Shown: positions 1 to 11,199, counted from the first letter of the stretch. The stretch is DNA of 64,000 bases from Oscheius tipulae (GCA_037178975.1 JASJZH010000001.1:3596001-3660000); one strand, 5' to 3'. A program made the numbers and translations. Notes: generated by a model not told the origin, from the letters alone.

Positions 1-189
1 ATGTAAAAAAGGTTCTTGCTGGCGCTAACATCACCATTGATGGAAAGTTTCTTTTTTCTTATTCTCACAACACACATTTCAGAAGATCAGCTTTCTGATG
101 TCAAAGAGAGTATTCGTTTTTTGAAGAGCCTGTCAGCTCGGGAGATGGCAGCTATTCGCGAAGCAGCCAGCAAGATGCTCGAATGTTAA
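1..189 (+). CDS. 3' end of an unrecognised gene (partial)
   Basis: The window opens in or just before an intron: a GTAAAA donor is at base 3 and a TTTCAG acceptor at 77-82. The last exon (83-189) encodes about 35 residues ending SKMLEC and then TAA. It is rich in Glu, Lys, Arg and Ala and looks helical, but I do not recognise the family. An AATAAA overlaps the stop (188-193) and could be the poly(A) signal. The gene converges on the minus-strand exonuclease, whose stop is only 27 bases away, so their 3' ends probably overlap in mRNA. Confidence 0.5.
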
Positions 190-215
190 TAAAACTGATC
201 TTATTACTCGTAATC

Positions 216-2615
216 CTACTTTGGATATCGTACCCGTTTGAAAATGTAACACAGACAAAGAACAACTAAACTAGAAAGCGATACACACAACAATATGGAG
301 CTTCGGCTATTTGATAGCCTATTCGGAGAGAAATCCTTCTGTTCTCGGCTAGATGTTAGTAACTGATCGTAACTTTTTGATGGGTTATTGGCAAGGTAAT
401 AGTCATCGTGGGACGTGAAAAAATGGCAGACTCGAGCGAAACTGAAGAGCATTTTTGGGTGAAAGGAAGATACCGCCAAACCTTTTCGGGGTATTTGTGG
501 CCAACAGCAAATTGGACCCGTCTGTTCGAACTTCGACTCGAAAACCTCCGAGAATACGGGAAAGATCGTCTTGGAGACGCAAACATTCTTCCAATTCGAC
601 CTGAAAACTTGTATAATCCGATAAACTCGAAACTTACAGCGATAGGAGGGAAAACCGAATCAGCTACTCGCTCAAAAAATTGGATAAAGGCTTCGTTTTC
701 AGAGAGATAACGAGGCCATTGGAGATTGCGTCTTTTCCGAATTTGTATGATATCTGGTCGTTTCCCGACGGGATCCTCGCCTAACTGGAAGCAGTAAAAT
801 CAATAGGCAAAGGAGTAACATACAAGATAGCAATGTTGGCTGTCGATCAGAGAAATGGGAATGCGATTGGAAACTTTTGACTTGAGAACGATCAGCAACT
901 TTTGAAACGGCCAAGGAAACGTAGACGGGTCTTGCGAGGAACACCTAAAAACATGTGAAGACATTGAAAGGAAAATTTACTTTGAAAAGGCATAGAGATG
1001 GGCCATCTTGATGAAAATCTGTCCGGTGACCAGCGCATCGTAGCCGGCATTGTGAAACTGTTTATCCTCCAAGAAACTAGACGGCATATGATCTCCGATA
1101 ACAATTTGTGGCGGATCGAATGGTAGAATAGCGCCACAGGACGGGCTGAAACGGATTGTTAGGCTCAGAACAGACTTACGATTCAAAATAGTTCCCAATA
1201 GTTTGAAGGGACAGATCACCGACGCCCTGAGACGAGAAATGGTCTTGGAGAGAGGATGCTAGGACTTTAGTGTCAATTACGGTAGGAAAAGATGCAGTCA
1301 TCGAAGTCTTCCATTCAGCGTAAGTTTCTGGAAGCTAATTGTATAGAAAACAAAGTAAATTACCTGGCAATTCGGCCTCGAAATAGTTGTAAATGTACAT
1401 AAAATCGAGCAGACTGTTGTGGCCAACGGCTGGCTTCTTCGTCTCCGAGATGATGTGGAATATTCGCGAAACACCGAGCATTTCGTTCAGGAAGCCTTTC
1501 AAATGAGTCTTGTGTCGTTTCCGCTCAGAAGAACTTCGGAAAATCAAAGGCGTTTCGGCAACGTAAAGCTGAAGGGAAGGTTGAAAAAAGTGAAGGGAAA
1601 AACTAACCAATGTTTTGGAAGGGTCCACTTGAAAGTCGAAAAAGGGGAATTCGTTACTGAGAACATGAACAACGGCAGCTGCTTCCACCGACGACAGTGC
1701 ACAGTCCCACAGAACAGCCTCACTTTCTCCGCCGGAAGCATCAAATGCTTCCTCTTCATGGCAATCTTTCGTACACAGCTCTATGAGAAGCGGACGAGCC
1801 AATCTGACGCGCTCATCGCGACAGAAAGACGTCTTTTCTGCTGTTTCACTCTCTCGTTTCAATGGCTCATCTTCAACTGTCTGAAGGAAACATTTGGGAA
1901 AAGACCTCAGCAAACTTACCGCTTCGAGAAGAATCTTCATTTTGAGCATTTCCAGACGTTTTTCGAGATTGTCGGTCAGTGTACTGAAAAATTTCTTACG
2001 AATTAGCTAAGTACAACTGACTCATAGTCAAATGTGCCGTTGATGATCTCACGTTTGATCGAAGAGAACTCATTCTTGTTCAGATACGTCACGCCTTCAC
2101 TGACAAACTGAAAGGACTTTTAGATTGGTTAAAGCAGCACGATACCTTGTTGAAATCAAAGTTGTTGTGAGCCAAAAACGTGAGCGCGCTCAAAGAGAAG
2201 GAGAAGACTCGCTTGCATAGTCTTTTGAATAGATGAATGGTGAAAATGTCAACTTTGAAGCTGTAACTAAATAAGTATGTAGCTGTAGGAAAGTTACCTG
2301 TTTCCAACCTCTTTGAAACATGCGATTCCTAGTTGACAAGGTGGAAACTTTTTTACGCTCTGACAAAGCTTAATGTATCTGGAACAAGCGGTTCTATTGA
2401 AAGAGTTGGAAACGTACCTTTCTGATGGAGAGTCGAACAAGCTGACCGATTTGGGATAACTGGAAGAGGGTAATCCAAGGAACTCGAGATCTATAGCTGA
2501 AAACTGCCTATGATTTTGACAAAAATAGAAACAAACCTATGAACGAAGAGGCTCTGATAGATGTCTCGATTTCGGGGAAGCATTGGGAGAAAGTATTATC
2601 TCCGATTTCGACCAT
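216..2615 (-). CDS. PARN/PNLDC1-like poly(A)-specific 3' exonuclease with C-terminal membrane anchor
   Basis: A CAF1/PARN-family DEDD deadenylase spliced from many exons with introns of about 40 bases. It starts MVEIGDNTF, and the first DEDD block reads AIDLEFLGL (catalytic D and E). The central block is GHNSLLDFM and the late block HNAGYDALVTG, both typical of PARN. The C-terminal exon (after a likely 40-base intron at about 433-472) ends in a hydrophobic stretch SSILLCVSLSSLVVLC followed by YIFKRVRYPK and stop. In this family a C-terminal single-pass anchor is the hallmark of PNLDC1/Trimmer, which trims piRNA 3' ends at the mitochondrial surface; canonical PARN lacks it. Function as a small-RNA trimmer is inference. 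It is divergently arranged with SLC25A46. The catalytic residues look intact. Confidence 0.8.
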
Positions 2616-3009
2616 TACATGAAATATGTGAACTTTTTAACTGTGAGCAGGATCATGTAAAGTAAAAGTGTTTTGGGCCTCCCCAAAAAATAAACGTCAG
2701 TCGAAATTTTCTAAGGGCCCGGCAAGTTCAAAACGAAATTATTTCCCTTGTCCGTTGCCTTTCTATTTTGTTGTCAAAATAATGACCTTTTGCTGCTTCT
2801 TTTTCTGAATTATATATGTCTATTCCCTTATTAATAAGCTTTTTTTAAAACTAACATTCAAAAAATCATTCGTCTTGACAGAAATTTTGTCCGCAGCTGC
2901 ATTCTCCAATTTTGCTGCGTACATCTTTCTCCCATTAGCATAGCTTGATGAAATTCGTTTAAATTTGTCTAATTTTATCTATTTCAGTCATCTAGAGGCT
3001 CACAGACAA
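2616..3009. promoter_or_regulatory. Intergenic region between divergent PNLDC1-like and SLC25A46 genes
   Basis: About 390 bases separate the two start codons, so both promoters must lie here or within it. The right half is AT-rich and ends in an acceptor-like tatttcag shortly before the SLC25A46 start, compatible with a 5'UTR intron or trans-splice site. No clear TATA element or other motif could be assigned. Confidence 0.4.
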
Positions 3010-4794
3010 ATGGATCGGAATCCCAGTGGAGGAGACGCTGGGAAATATGGTATGATTTACGCGTATGTTTGATCATTCACTGCTTTCAGGTTCCTGGCCT
3101 GGGCAAAGCAACCCTTCGCCGCCAGCTCTGGTAGGAAACGATGACAATCTTGTTAGTATTTCGATTGGAGTAGCCGAGTAAGTCTATTTGTTCATTTTGG
3201 TCATAGTTTCTTCAGATTTGTGTCGCGTGTATTTGTCACTCATCCCTGTACTGTCATCCGGCGACAATGTCAAGTTCATCAGTTCGCAAGATCGCTTCAT
3301 CTAACGCCATTCACCCTTGTTCCTGTGGCGTGCAACATGATTTCCAAGGAGGTACTGCTCCAGTTTCATCACAACCTCAATACTTTCAGGGCGTGCTAAC
3401 ATTTTGGAAGGGTACAATCGGCACTTGTGTCGTATGGGGGTTGTCAAACGTCACTCAAATTGTTCTAGGCGATCTTTTCGGTCTCCCAAGGTAATCATTT
3501 CCCTTTCCATTCCCATAAGTAAACTTGCAGGAAAGTAGTACAAAATGGCAGCAGCGAGAAATATTGGCGTCATTTGATCCTCAAAGCCTGCACACTATTC
3601 ACGATGACGCCGTTTATTGTTTCGGGATTTACTGAAACTGTCCGGGTAAGGACAGTACTCTATATTTTCAACAAAAATTTACAGAGCGAGACAGGACTCG
3701 GAAAAGACGATAATAAAGTGCTGGATGTCATAACAAAGGGCATAGATCGAATGAGGTTCCTCATTTTCGGAGCTCGTGACTCTTCCCGGCGTTTCTCCAT
3801 TCTCCAACTTGCTATTCCCGCCACAATTCTGGGCACAGTGCATTACGCCTTGGAGAATGCCCTTCATCGACAGTTCTTCCTTATGGCCAAGAGATATATT
3901 GTTAGTTGTCTGTTTTCCATAAATTCAGGAATAATTCAGAATCGCAAATCCGAAGCGGAGAAGTCGAAGTTTCAGCAGTTTGTCCCCATGATGTTTGCCA
4001 GTTTATCGTCGTCAGTACTCACTGATCTCATTCTATTCCCATTCGAGACGGTTGTTCATCGAATGTACATCCAGGGAACAAGAACCTTGATTGATAACCT
4101 GGACACAGGTGTGGGAGCCGTTTCGATAACCGTCAAATACAGCGGATTTTTCGACTGTTTCAAAAACATCGTTGAACGGGAAGGATTTTTCGCACTTTAC
4201 AGTGTAAATCGGCTAAGGTTCTGACAATAATACATTTTCAGGGTGTTGGAGCTCTGGCCATGCAGTACATGTTCCACTATGCCCTTCATCAACTAGCCCG
4301 AGTTTGCTTTGATCGGGGTTCCGAGGTGCTACGGAAAGCAACAGAAAATCATCATATCACGACACCTCCTCTATCCACCAACACAAGTTTCACTGGTATT
4401 TTCCTCATTTACTTCAAGCACAACCAAGTCCAGGACAATTAGCTGGTCCATCAAGTCAACCGTTGTCGGGGCCCTGGTCACAGCCTCTCTCGCCAGTAAC
4501 TACGCCTGTAAAGTGAGTTCTCTGGGCCTTCTTTTATTCATTTTTGTTTAGAGCAGCTCCAGTATCTTCTCCGCCCCGTGATCCCACCCAATTCCCTACC
4601 TTTGGCGAATCCGTTGCTCAACTCAATACTTACGGGACTCCAACTTTCAATTCGGGTAGACCAAATGTGTTCGGAAGCCCCCCTAGGTCAGTTCAACTCT
4701 CAATTTAGAATAAAGTCAGCTTAGAAGTAATCGTTCGTCACAGAATGCGCCTCTTTCCTTGAATACGGATCATTCGGATCCATTCAGCGGATGA
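3010..4794 (+). CDS. SLC25A46: SLC25A46-like mitochondrial outer-membrane carrier-family protein
   Basis: Divergent mitochondrial carrier-family member. In other animals SLC25A46 sits in the outer membrane and acts in mitochondrial fission, cristae and lipid homeostasis. Diagnostic stretches: VTHPCTVIRRQCQV near the N terminus, HLTPFTLV, FWKGTIGT, and late in the protein LFPFETVVHRMYIQGTRT, YSGFFDCF and ALAMQYMFHYAL. These follow the vertebrate protein in order. Exons are 3010-3049, from 3090 onward, and so on, with small introns. Unlike the vertebrate protein, whose Ser/Pro-rich tail is N-terminal, this model has a short N terminus and a C-terminal Ser/Pro/Asn-rich extension of about 100 residues encoded by two or three further small exons (about 4431-4794). 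That tail is inferred from open frame and good splice sites. AATAAA is at about 4867. eIF3j starts about 207 bases downstream. Confidence 0.88.
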
Positions 4795-5000
4795 ATCTTT
4801 TGCCAGCGTACAATTGTTTATAGAGCTCAATAGGATCGGGTGATTCACGCCATTGACTAGGTGCCCTAATAAAGATTGTCATTTTTGTTCGCCTTCATCC
4901 ACTTGTGGTCTGTTTCCACGCATATTTCCATCAGCTCGTAACATCCTACACATTTGTCTTTCAGAAGAGTTGCTAGGGTGCACTAATACCGCTGTCAGCT

Positions 5001-5772
5001 ATGTCGGACTGGGGTGAGTTTGGCGTTCATCGTTCCGTACAGGATTAACATTCAGATGACGAAGACTTCGAGCCGGACGTGGCCTCTTTGGCCCCTCCGC
5101 CAGCTCCCGTCGAGGAGCCTATCGTTCAACAGACTCACAAACCTGCTGCTCCGAAGAAAAAGGAAATCACGATGGAGAGTCTTGGACGTGAACTGACGGC
5201 TGCCGAGCGGGAGGAGATCCAGAAACGCAGTGATCTCAAAATGGCCCAGGAAATGTTCGGTTTGTTATATTTTTTTACTCCTTTTAGATGAATACTCCAG
5301 GTATCGATGAAAGCGAGCAAGAGGCGCCTTCATACGACAAAATCCTCACCAAAGAAGAGTTCGAGGAATGGGGAACCAAGATCGGTACCTTCTTGGCCAA
5401 GAGACACAAGGCCGCCTATTATGGAGATCTCATCAACAAACTCATCATCTCCGTTTCCGAAAAACGTTCGTTCATTTGTTGTTTCTGACCGATTTGTACT
5501 GATTTGAAGTGGATGCCGCTGAGATTCGCAAGATTTCGAACAACCTGAAAGCTGTGGCCGACTCGAGAAAGGACGAGAAGCCGAAGACTGCTGCTGTCGG
5601 ACGAGGCAAGAACAACAAGAAGGCCGTGCTGAAAGGTGCCGGAAAGGGTAACGACTTTGATGACTACGGCGGCGGCGGTAAGAACCCTTATTCACGCTAA
5701 ACCTAGTCAAATACAGGGCAAGGCGGCAAATACGGTGGTGGATACGACGACGGGGAAGACGACTTCATGTGA
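5001..5772 (+). CDS. eif-3.J: Translation initiation factor eIF3 subunit J
   Basis: Loosely attached eIF3 subunit that helps load the 40S ribosomal subunit and controls mRNA-channel access. The protein starts MSDWDDEDFEPD, the conserved acidic N terminus with a Trp that contacts eIF3b, then has a basic, Lys-rich helical middle (ELTAAEREEIQ), the conserved core KHKAAYYGDLINKL-like block, and ends in a Gly-rich DDYGGGG...DGEDDFM tail. Exons are joined across introns at about 5013-5056, 5261-5301, 5465-5510 and near 5680-5716. The start is supported by ATGTCGGACTGG followed directly by a GTGAGT donor. It follows SLC25A46 by 207 bases and precedes KDM1A by 193, so it may sit in an operon; a TTTCAG acceptor lies about 35 bases before the start. 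Confidence 0.9.
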
Positions 5773-5965
5773 TTCGACCCCCTACCCGGTACTCCTACTT
5801 TCATCTGCCTTCTACAAAATTGTTATCCATATTTTTACGCCAATCGTGGTTTTTGGGTTACTTCCGAGCATATGAAGTTGATTTGTGTTCACTTTCGTAT
5901 TCCACTAACACGTTTTATCGTGCATATCTTTGTATGTCATGTTTGTCTATTCTAACCCGAAGCAG

Positions 5966-8737
5966 ATGGAGGAACAAGCTTCATTGGCCGATCTGCTGGA
6001 GCACGGCGATTTCGAGCTGGCTTGTTGGGAGGACGATGATTTGGCTCTGCGAATGGCCGCCTGCAACGGACGTCATCCCTACAACGCGATGACCGTCCAG
6101 GAAAGACGCTGTTTTCCCGACATCTTCCTTGATAACACAAAACAAAAGATCTATCTCTATGTTCGCGGCAAAATTGTACATTTTCATGGAAATTAAACTG
6201 ATTGATTTTTCAGTTGCAACGATGGATGTTGGAGCCGAATGTAGAAGTCACCACCTATAATGTTCAAGATCACATGAGCAAGCCTTTCAATGGTATTTTT
6301 GTCAATAGTTTATTGCCACCAAAATATTTTCAGAGCAAGGTGATATTATCAGAAGATGTCTGGCCTATCTCACCCGTTACGGGTACATTAATTATGGGTG
6401 CTATCATCCTCTGACCGGTTAGTTTTCCGTCTTCATTCAATTTTTTCTTCTAGGCGTTCCTTGGAAGAACGACATCAAACGAGTAGTCGTCATTGGCGCC
6501 GGTATTTCTGGAATCGCAGCTGCCAAACAGCTACGCAAATTCGGATTTGTTGTTACGGTTCTCGAGGCTGGAGTAGGTTTCTTTGTCATACAAAAACATA
6601 TGGTTTTCCAGAACCGAATAGGCGGACGAATTCATTCGGTTCAAATGGAGGACAAATTGGATGTTGTGAAGAACAAAAACTACCCTTACGGCTATGATCT
6701 CGGAGCTGAGCTCTTAACGGGACAACGTAGCACATGTTTTGACTCGAGTGATTGCTTTGTTTCAGAAGGAAATCCGCTTTTCTCGCTAATGAAACAGCTC
6801 AGCTGTGCTCCAGTCAGTCTCAACAGTCATGTTACGCTCTACGACGACAATGGAAAAATTGTCGAAGATTCGAAGACAGCCTTGACTGTCGATATTTACA
6901 GGTAATTCGTTTTTCCTCCTATCTCTTCCACAGTGTTACTTGCTCAGAAAAATGTGCGATTCTCTTCTCTATCTGGTCAATGTGAAGGATGTAACGAGCC
7001 TTGGAGGCGAGATTCTGACTGTGCAAAAGATTTTCGACAAATTGCTAGCGTAACTTCGTTTCTCAACCATGCAATGACCACTTTTTTCAGTCAGCTGGAA
7101 TTTGACACGGTCAAGCATCAGGAACACTATTACGATAATTTTCTGGCCGTTTTGAATAAGCTCAAAGCCACAGTTAAGAATGTATGTCGTCATCTAGTTG
7201 CAGAAACAAAGTTTGTTTAGATCAAGGAGCTCGGAGTCAGTGCAGATTTTTTGAAGCAGAAAGCCGACTTGTTGGAAAATATGCGAAATTGCGAGGAGGT
7301 CAACGAGCAGGAACTGGAACTGCTGACACGATTCCAATATGTGGACATGAACCGATTCGCTCGCCTTTACGATACGGCCAAAGAGCGTCGAAAGGACTTG
7401 AGTGCGTTGATAAAAGAGTTCAAGAAGAACATTCCTAGGTATGTCTTTTCTCCAGCTAAATACAATTGTAGTACTGCAGTAGCGTGTTCGTCAGTCCCAA
7501 GGAGCGACAAATCCTGGAATGGCATTACGCATGTATTGAGGGTAAACTCGGGACGCCGCTCGATCAGATCCCCGCCGAGCATTTTGATCCAGTCCATGGC
7601 GAACCCTTCAAAGAGAACAACCTTGCTTGTAAGCTTCAATTCCACCAACATCTTGACATCTACTTTCAGTTCGAGAAGGTATGGGCATGTTCCTGAGACG
7701 TCTCGCGGCCGATGATAAGTTCATCTTCAACAGTTCAGTCAACGAGATCAACTACGAGCAGAAGAGTAAGCAGTTTAGAGTTGTCCTAAAAGCAGTCTGT
7801 TCAGAAGTTACGGTCAAATACACAAAACGAGAGCATGTCGACGGAAAAATTGTGCCTGCCGATGAACAAGTAGTGGCTGATGCTGTCGTTTGTACAGTTC
7901 CTTTGGGGGTCTTGAAGAAGAACACGATAAATTTTGTCCCGCAATTGCCGGAGAATAAACAAGAAGCTATCAAGAAGATGGGATTCGGAGTTCAGAACAA
8001 GGTTGTCCTTATCTTCGAGCGAGCCTTCTGGTTCCCTGATCAGAGCTTTTTCGGCCATCTTAATCCCAATGCGTTAGTTTTGTCCTATTATTTTACTAAA
8101 ACAACCTCATTTTAGAGCCTCCCGTGGCGAGTTCTACATGTTCACAGCTGTCGGCACAAAGCCCGTATTAACTGCTCACATGGGCGGCTCTTCTGCTATC
8201 CTGGACCAGCCGAATGAAGTAATTGTGAACAATGCGATGACCATCCTCAAGAACATCTACGGAACGGCAGTCACTCCGAAACAGCCGAAACAAGCCTTTG
8301 TCACCCGTTGGCATCTGGACAAGAAGTTCTATGGGACCACTTCTTACGTGAAAGTTGGCGCCGACTGTCAGTTTCTATTTATCTTCAGAATTTACGAATC
8401 TTTACAGACGCCATGTATGACACTTTGGCGAGCCCTGTGTCTGGTCCAGCTTCCAGCAGCCAGCCGAATCTCTTTTTCGCCGGTGAACACACGAATCGTG
8501 CAGTTCCCGCCTCTGTTCCCGGCGCCTGGCTCAGTGGAGTTCGAGTAGCTGCCGAGGTTGCGGACATCTTCCTTGGACAGCCGTTTGCCAAACGATACGA
8601 TGATGCTGAGGCCATTGAAATCAGTGATGATGATGAAGAGGTGAGATTGCTTCCTGTACACCTTACTTTCTAGTATTTAGGTCGTCACAGTTGCCGATTC
8701 GAGTCAAAACAATAGCACAGGCCCAGTCCAGAGTTGA
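5966..8737 (+). CDS. LSD1/KDM1A-type flavin histone demethylase (SWIRM + amine oxidase)
   Basis: FAD-dependent demethylase of histone H3 Lys4 mono/dimethyl marks. N-terminal SWIRM domain (NAMTVQERRCFPDIF ... YLTRYGYINYG) is followed by the FAD-binding motif VVVIGAGISGIAAA and EAGNRIGGRI. A helical insert of about 110 residues between roughly 7090 and 7440 corresponds to the CoREST-binding tower, so this is nearer KDM1A than KDM1B. The catalytic-site Lys is present in FGVQNKVVLIFERAFW, and the C-terminal FAD contact GEHTNRAVPASVPGAWLSG is complete. It ends in an acidic, Ser-rich tail (ISDDDEEVV). Nematodes usually carry more than one LSD1 paralogue, and I cannot say which of spr-5, lsd-1 or amx-1 this matches. 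ATG lies immediately after an acceptor-like gaagcag, 193 bases behind eIF3j. Confidence 0.92.
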
Positions 8738-8906
8738 AAAAGCCTCCCACAAATTACGACTTATTTCCATCTCCCTCGCAGATCTCTTTGTCTAGTAATA
8801 CAGTTGTTATTCTTTCTGTTTTACCCGGTTTTATGAGCTCGTTGGAATTGTTGGGAAAGCTTGCGATCGAATATTACGTTGCAAATGGGACCTCTTTTTC
8901 TCTTTT

Positions 8907-9415
8907 CTAAGCGCGGTTGATGGACCGCAGAGACTGGGCCAGCTTTCCGTACTCTTCCTCCAGCACCTTCAATCCTTCCAGCTCTTTCTCGAATATCTGC
9001 AGAGCCAGCTGCTCCTTCTGGACAACCTCGTTCTAAAATAACGACCAGTTCCGGGAGAACGAAAATACTTAGTATTTCTGGCCGCCGTCAGCTGCTTCTC
9101 GAGAAGTTCGATGTTGCTCTCAAGGTTTCTGCTTCAGACATCTTGTGAGAGAGGATGAGCTGCGCTTTCTCCTACAACTATTGCAAAGCACGAGGGGTAC
9201 CTTGGATCTCTTTTAGACGTTCTTCGAGTAGGCGTCCATCGAATGCTGACTTGTTCGAACCAAATCCATCGGCCTTCTTGTTGTGGTTGGGCAATCCAAA
9301 TACAGAGCTAGTCGTCGAATTTCTGTAAGAAGTGCTGCCGGGAAAGGCTGACACCTCTTGTCCAAGCCGAAGCCGTTGCTCATCTGGGATCATCTGTTGC
9401 TCGTCGTAGGGGCGG
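8907..9415 (-). pseudogene. Chimeric coiled-coil pseudogene with inserted helicase-exon fragment
   Basis: The minus strand encodes the tail of a Glu/Lys/Leu-rich coiled coil (RLLEERLKEIQ, LESNIELLEKQLTAA, KELEGLKVLEEEYGKLAQ) ending SINRA and TAG. Two apparent introns (about 9174-9202 and 9041-9075) are still present, so it is a DNA-level copy and not a retrogene. The reading frame breaks by one base at about 9130. Upstream in the same open frame lies a 180-base inverted copy of an exon of the DEAD-box gene at 11.35-11.53 kb. Further minus-strand scraps at 9440-9665, such as CLSNTQLEGQILINKV, could be the 5' part of the original coiled-coil gene. I do not recognise the parent family. A live fused gene is possible but the frameshift argues against it. 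Confidence 0.55.
9236..9415 (-). repeat. Inverted duplicate of DEAD-box gene exon (partner 11348-11528)
   Basis: The reverse complement of this stretch matches 11348-11528 with only about a dozen differences. The copy lacks one C in a CCCC run (about 9346), which shifts its frame relative to the source. The source lies inside exon 2 of the DEAD-box gene, so both duplication borders are within an exon. The two arms are inverted and about 1.9 kb apart, with a MITE and a fold-back element between them. Confidence 0.9.
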
Positions 9416-9796
9416 CATGAACTTAAACGCGAATATCTGCCAAGATATTAAGCGAGACCTTATTGATCAAAATTTGCCCTTCGAGCTGGGTGTTTGACAG
9501 ACAATCACGTGATCGCTGCATTTTGGAAGCACGGCAGCCTCATTGTCAGAAGATCCAGAACTATTCTTTTGCACGCTTAGAGACTGGTTTGTTAATAGCG
9601 TTCCTGACTGCTTCGACACTGACTCCACGGGCGCAAGATGCTAAATTGGCAGGAATTGTGGAAGGTTTCTAACTAAAATACAGCTTTTTTTCAAAGAGCT
9701 GCGAAGCTGCCATCGGCAGCTGGTTTCAATAAAACTTCTTAGTTTCTCTCTTCGTTTTGGCCAGCACATGTTCAGAACGCCGGTAAGAAAAGATCC

Positions 9797-10237
9797 GGTA
9801 ATAGTTCGGCAGGCGGCTCGGTTCATTCAAACGGGTTTTCGCGCGCATTTTTGAACTCGGCGAGATTTTGGAATCTTTTTCTCATTTACAATTTCTACGC
9901 CTTTTCACTGTTTTTCTCAACTTTTTGCCTTACCTTTTATATCTTTTCTTGTTCGCTTCAAGAAATAATTACTAAGACTGTCTTGTTCTCCGTTGGTACA
10001 ATCTGCTCCCGTCTGTTGGTCAACCGATAGGAGTCAATTATTATTATACAAGGCAGTTCTAGTTTATATTACTTGAAGAGAGCAAGAAAAGACATGAAAG
10101 GTAAGGCAAAAAGTTGAGAAAAGCAGTGAAAAGGCATAGGAATCGTAAACGAGAAGAAGATTTCAAAATCCCGCCGAATTCAAAAATGCGCGCGAAAACC
10201 CGTTTGAATGAACCGAGCCGCCTGCCGAACTATTACC
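9797..10237. mobile_element. Merlin-type MITE with 8-bp target site duplication
   Basis: A 441-base non-autonomous element. It begins GGTAATAGTTCGGCAGGCGG and ends with the reverse complement of that. The inverted repeats run inward about 190 bases, so nearly the whole element folds back on itself. It is flanked by the direct repeat AAAGATCC (9789-9796 and 10238-10245), the 8-9 base duplication size known for Merlin. The outer 55-70 bases match the ends of the coding Merlin element at 59158-60978, while the interior differs. A truncated relative lies at 57281-57630. No coding capacity. Confidence 0.93.
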
Positions 10238-10257
10238 AAAGATCCCACTCTCCTTGA

Positions 10258-10819
10258 AGTTGCCGACCTCACGAAAGCCTCGCCTCTTTTAGAAACTCGG
10301 CTTGCTTGCTACTCCTCCGGTTCACCCTTCAGAATCCTCGCCAACCTGTCTGCGCTAGATGCAGCGATAAGCCGTTAAATCAGATCAAGCCTGCTTGCAC
10401 TGGCGCTGCGGTTTTGGAGCATAACGAAGAGTATATCGCGAACACCCACCTGGGATTCAGCGTTGGACTTCCTCGCACAGGAAATAAAGATGCTATTTTA
10501 TGGTTCGGTCTAGTGCTGCTGTTGATATGGGCGAAGAACGACTTCTTATCGGCTACGTTGAGCATGATGACTGAGTTGCCGTAGTGAATAGACCGATCGT
10601 TTCTGCAGACGGTACATCTATACTTGGGAACGTCCTACTTATGCCCCAAAACCACAACGCCTGTGCCAGCAGGCTTAATCGCATTTAACGACTTATCGCT
10701 GCATCCAGCGTAGACAAGTTGGCGAAGATTTTGACGTGGGAACAGGAGGAGTAGCAAGCAAGCAGAGTTCCTGACAGTCAAGGCAAGCCTGCTCAGTTTT
10801 CGTGAAGTCGGCAACTTAC
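10258..10819. mobile_element. Fold-back element with about 170-base inverted arms
   Basis: Arms at roughly 10258-10427 and 10637-10819 are reverse complements at an estimated 80% identity, both starting GTTGCCGAC at the outer end. No target duplication is obvious. The minus strand is open through arm and centre apart from one TAG (10635-10637), and reads YRCTVCRNDRSIHYGNSVIM, which resembles a Zn-ribbon found at the N terminus of Merlin/IS1595-type transposases. It may thus be a decayed transposase fragment duplicated head to head. Alternatively it is a tandem-inverted piece of an unrelated gene. Confidence 0.6.
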
Positions 10820-11199
10820 AAAGCATAAAAATACAAAATAACGACATAATGGCGATTGAAGAAAATCAAGATGAAAAACAAAAAATCTGAATTCACGACG
10901 GTTTTTAGAATCCGCGTCGCGAGACCTTTCGCACTCTTCCTTTAAAGTATTCCTGAGGAATTTTGACGGAGAAAACAAACACAGTCAATGTACCACAATA
11001 AGAACGAGGCTTTTTTTCGAGTTCGTTCTATATAGTTGTGGTGCGTTGGATGTTTTGAACTCCGGTTTTTATCTTGACATTTCCTTTCTTTGATGGATAT
11101 ATCTGTCAAAAAAGTTTCGTAATTCATTCGCACACTCTCGTATCCTCTTGTACTTGTTAGTTTGCGTTGTTTTGGTGCTTATCTCTGTTTTTCAGACAT
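10820..11199. other. AT-rich upstream region of the DEAD-box gene
   Basis: About 380 bases with no credible coding frame. It ends in ctgtttttcag three bases before the helicase ATG, which looks like a trans-splice acceptor or a 5'UTR intron end. The promoter is presumably here, but no specific element was recognised. Confidence 0.4.

Noticed and set aside
408-710. 100-codon plus-strand ORF
   Set aside because: Antisense to the 3' exons of the PNLDC1-like gene; no domain.
1419-2006. 195-codon plus-strand ORF
   Set aside because: Shadow of the PNLDC1-like exons, which carry the family motifs on the other strand.
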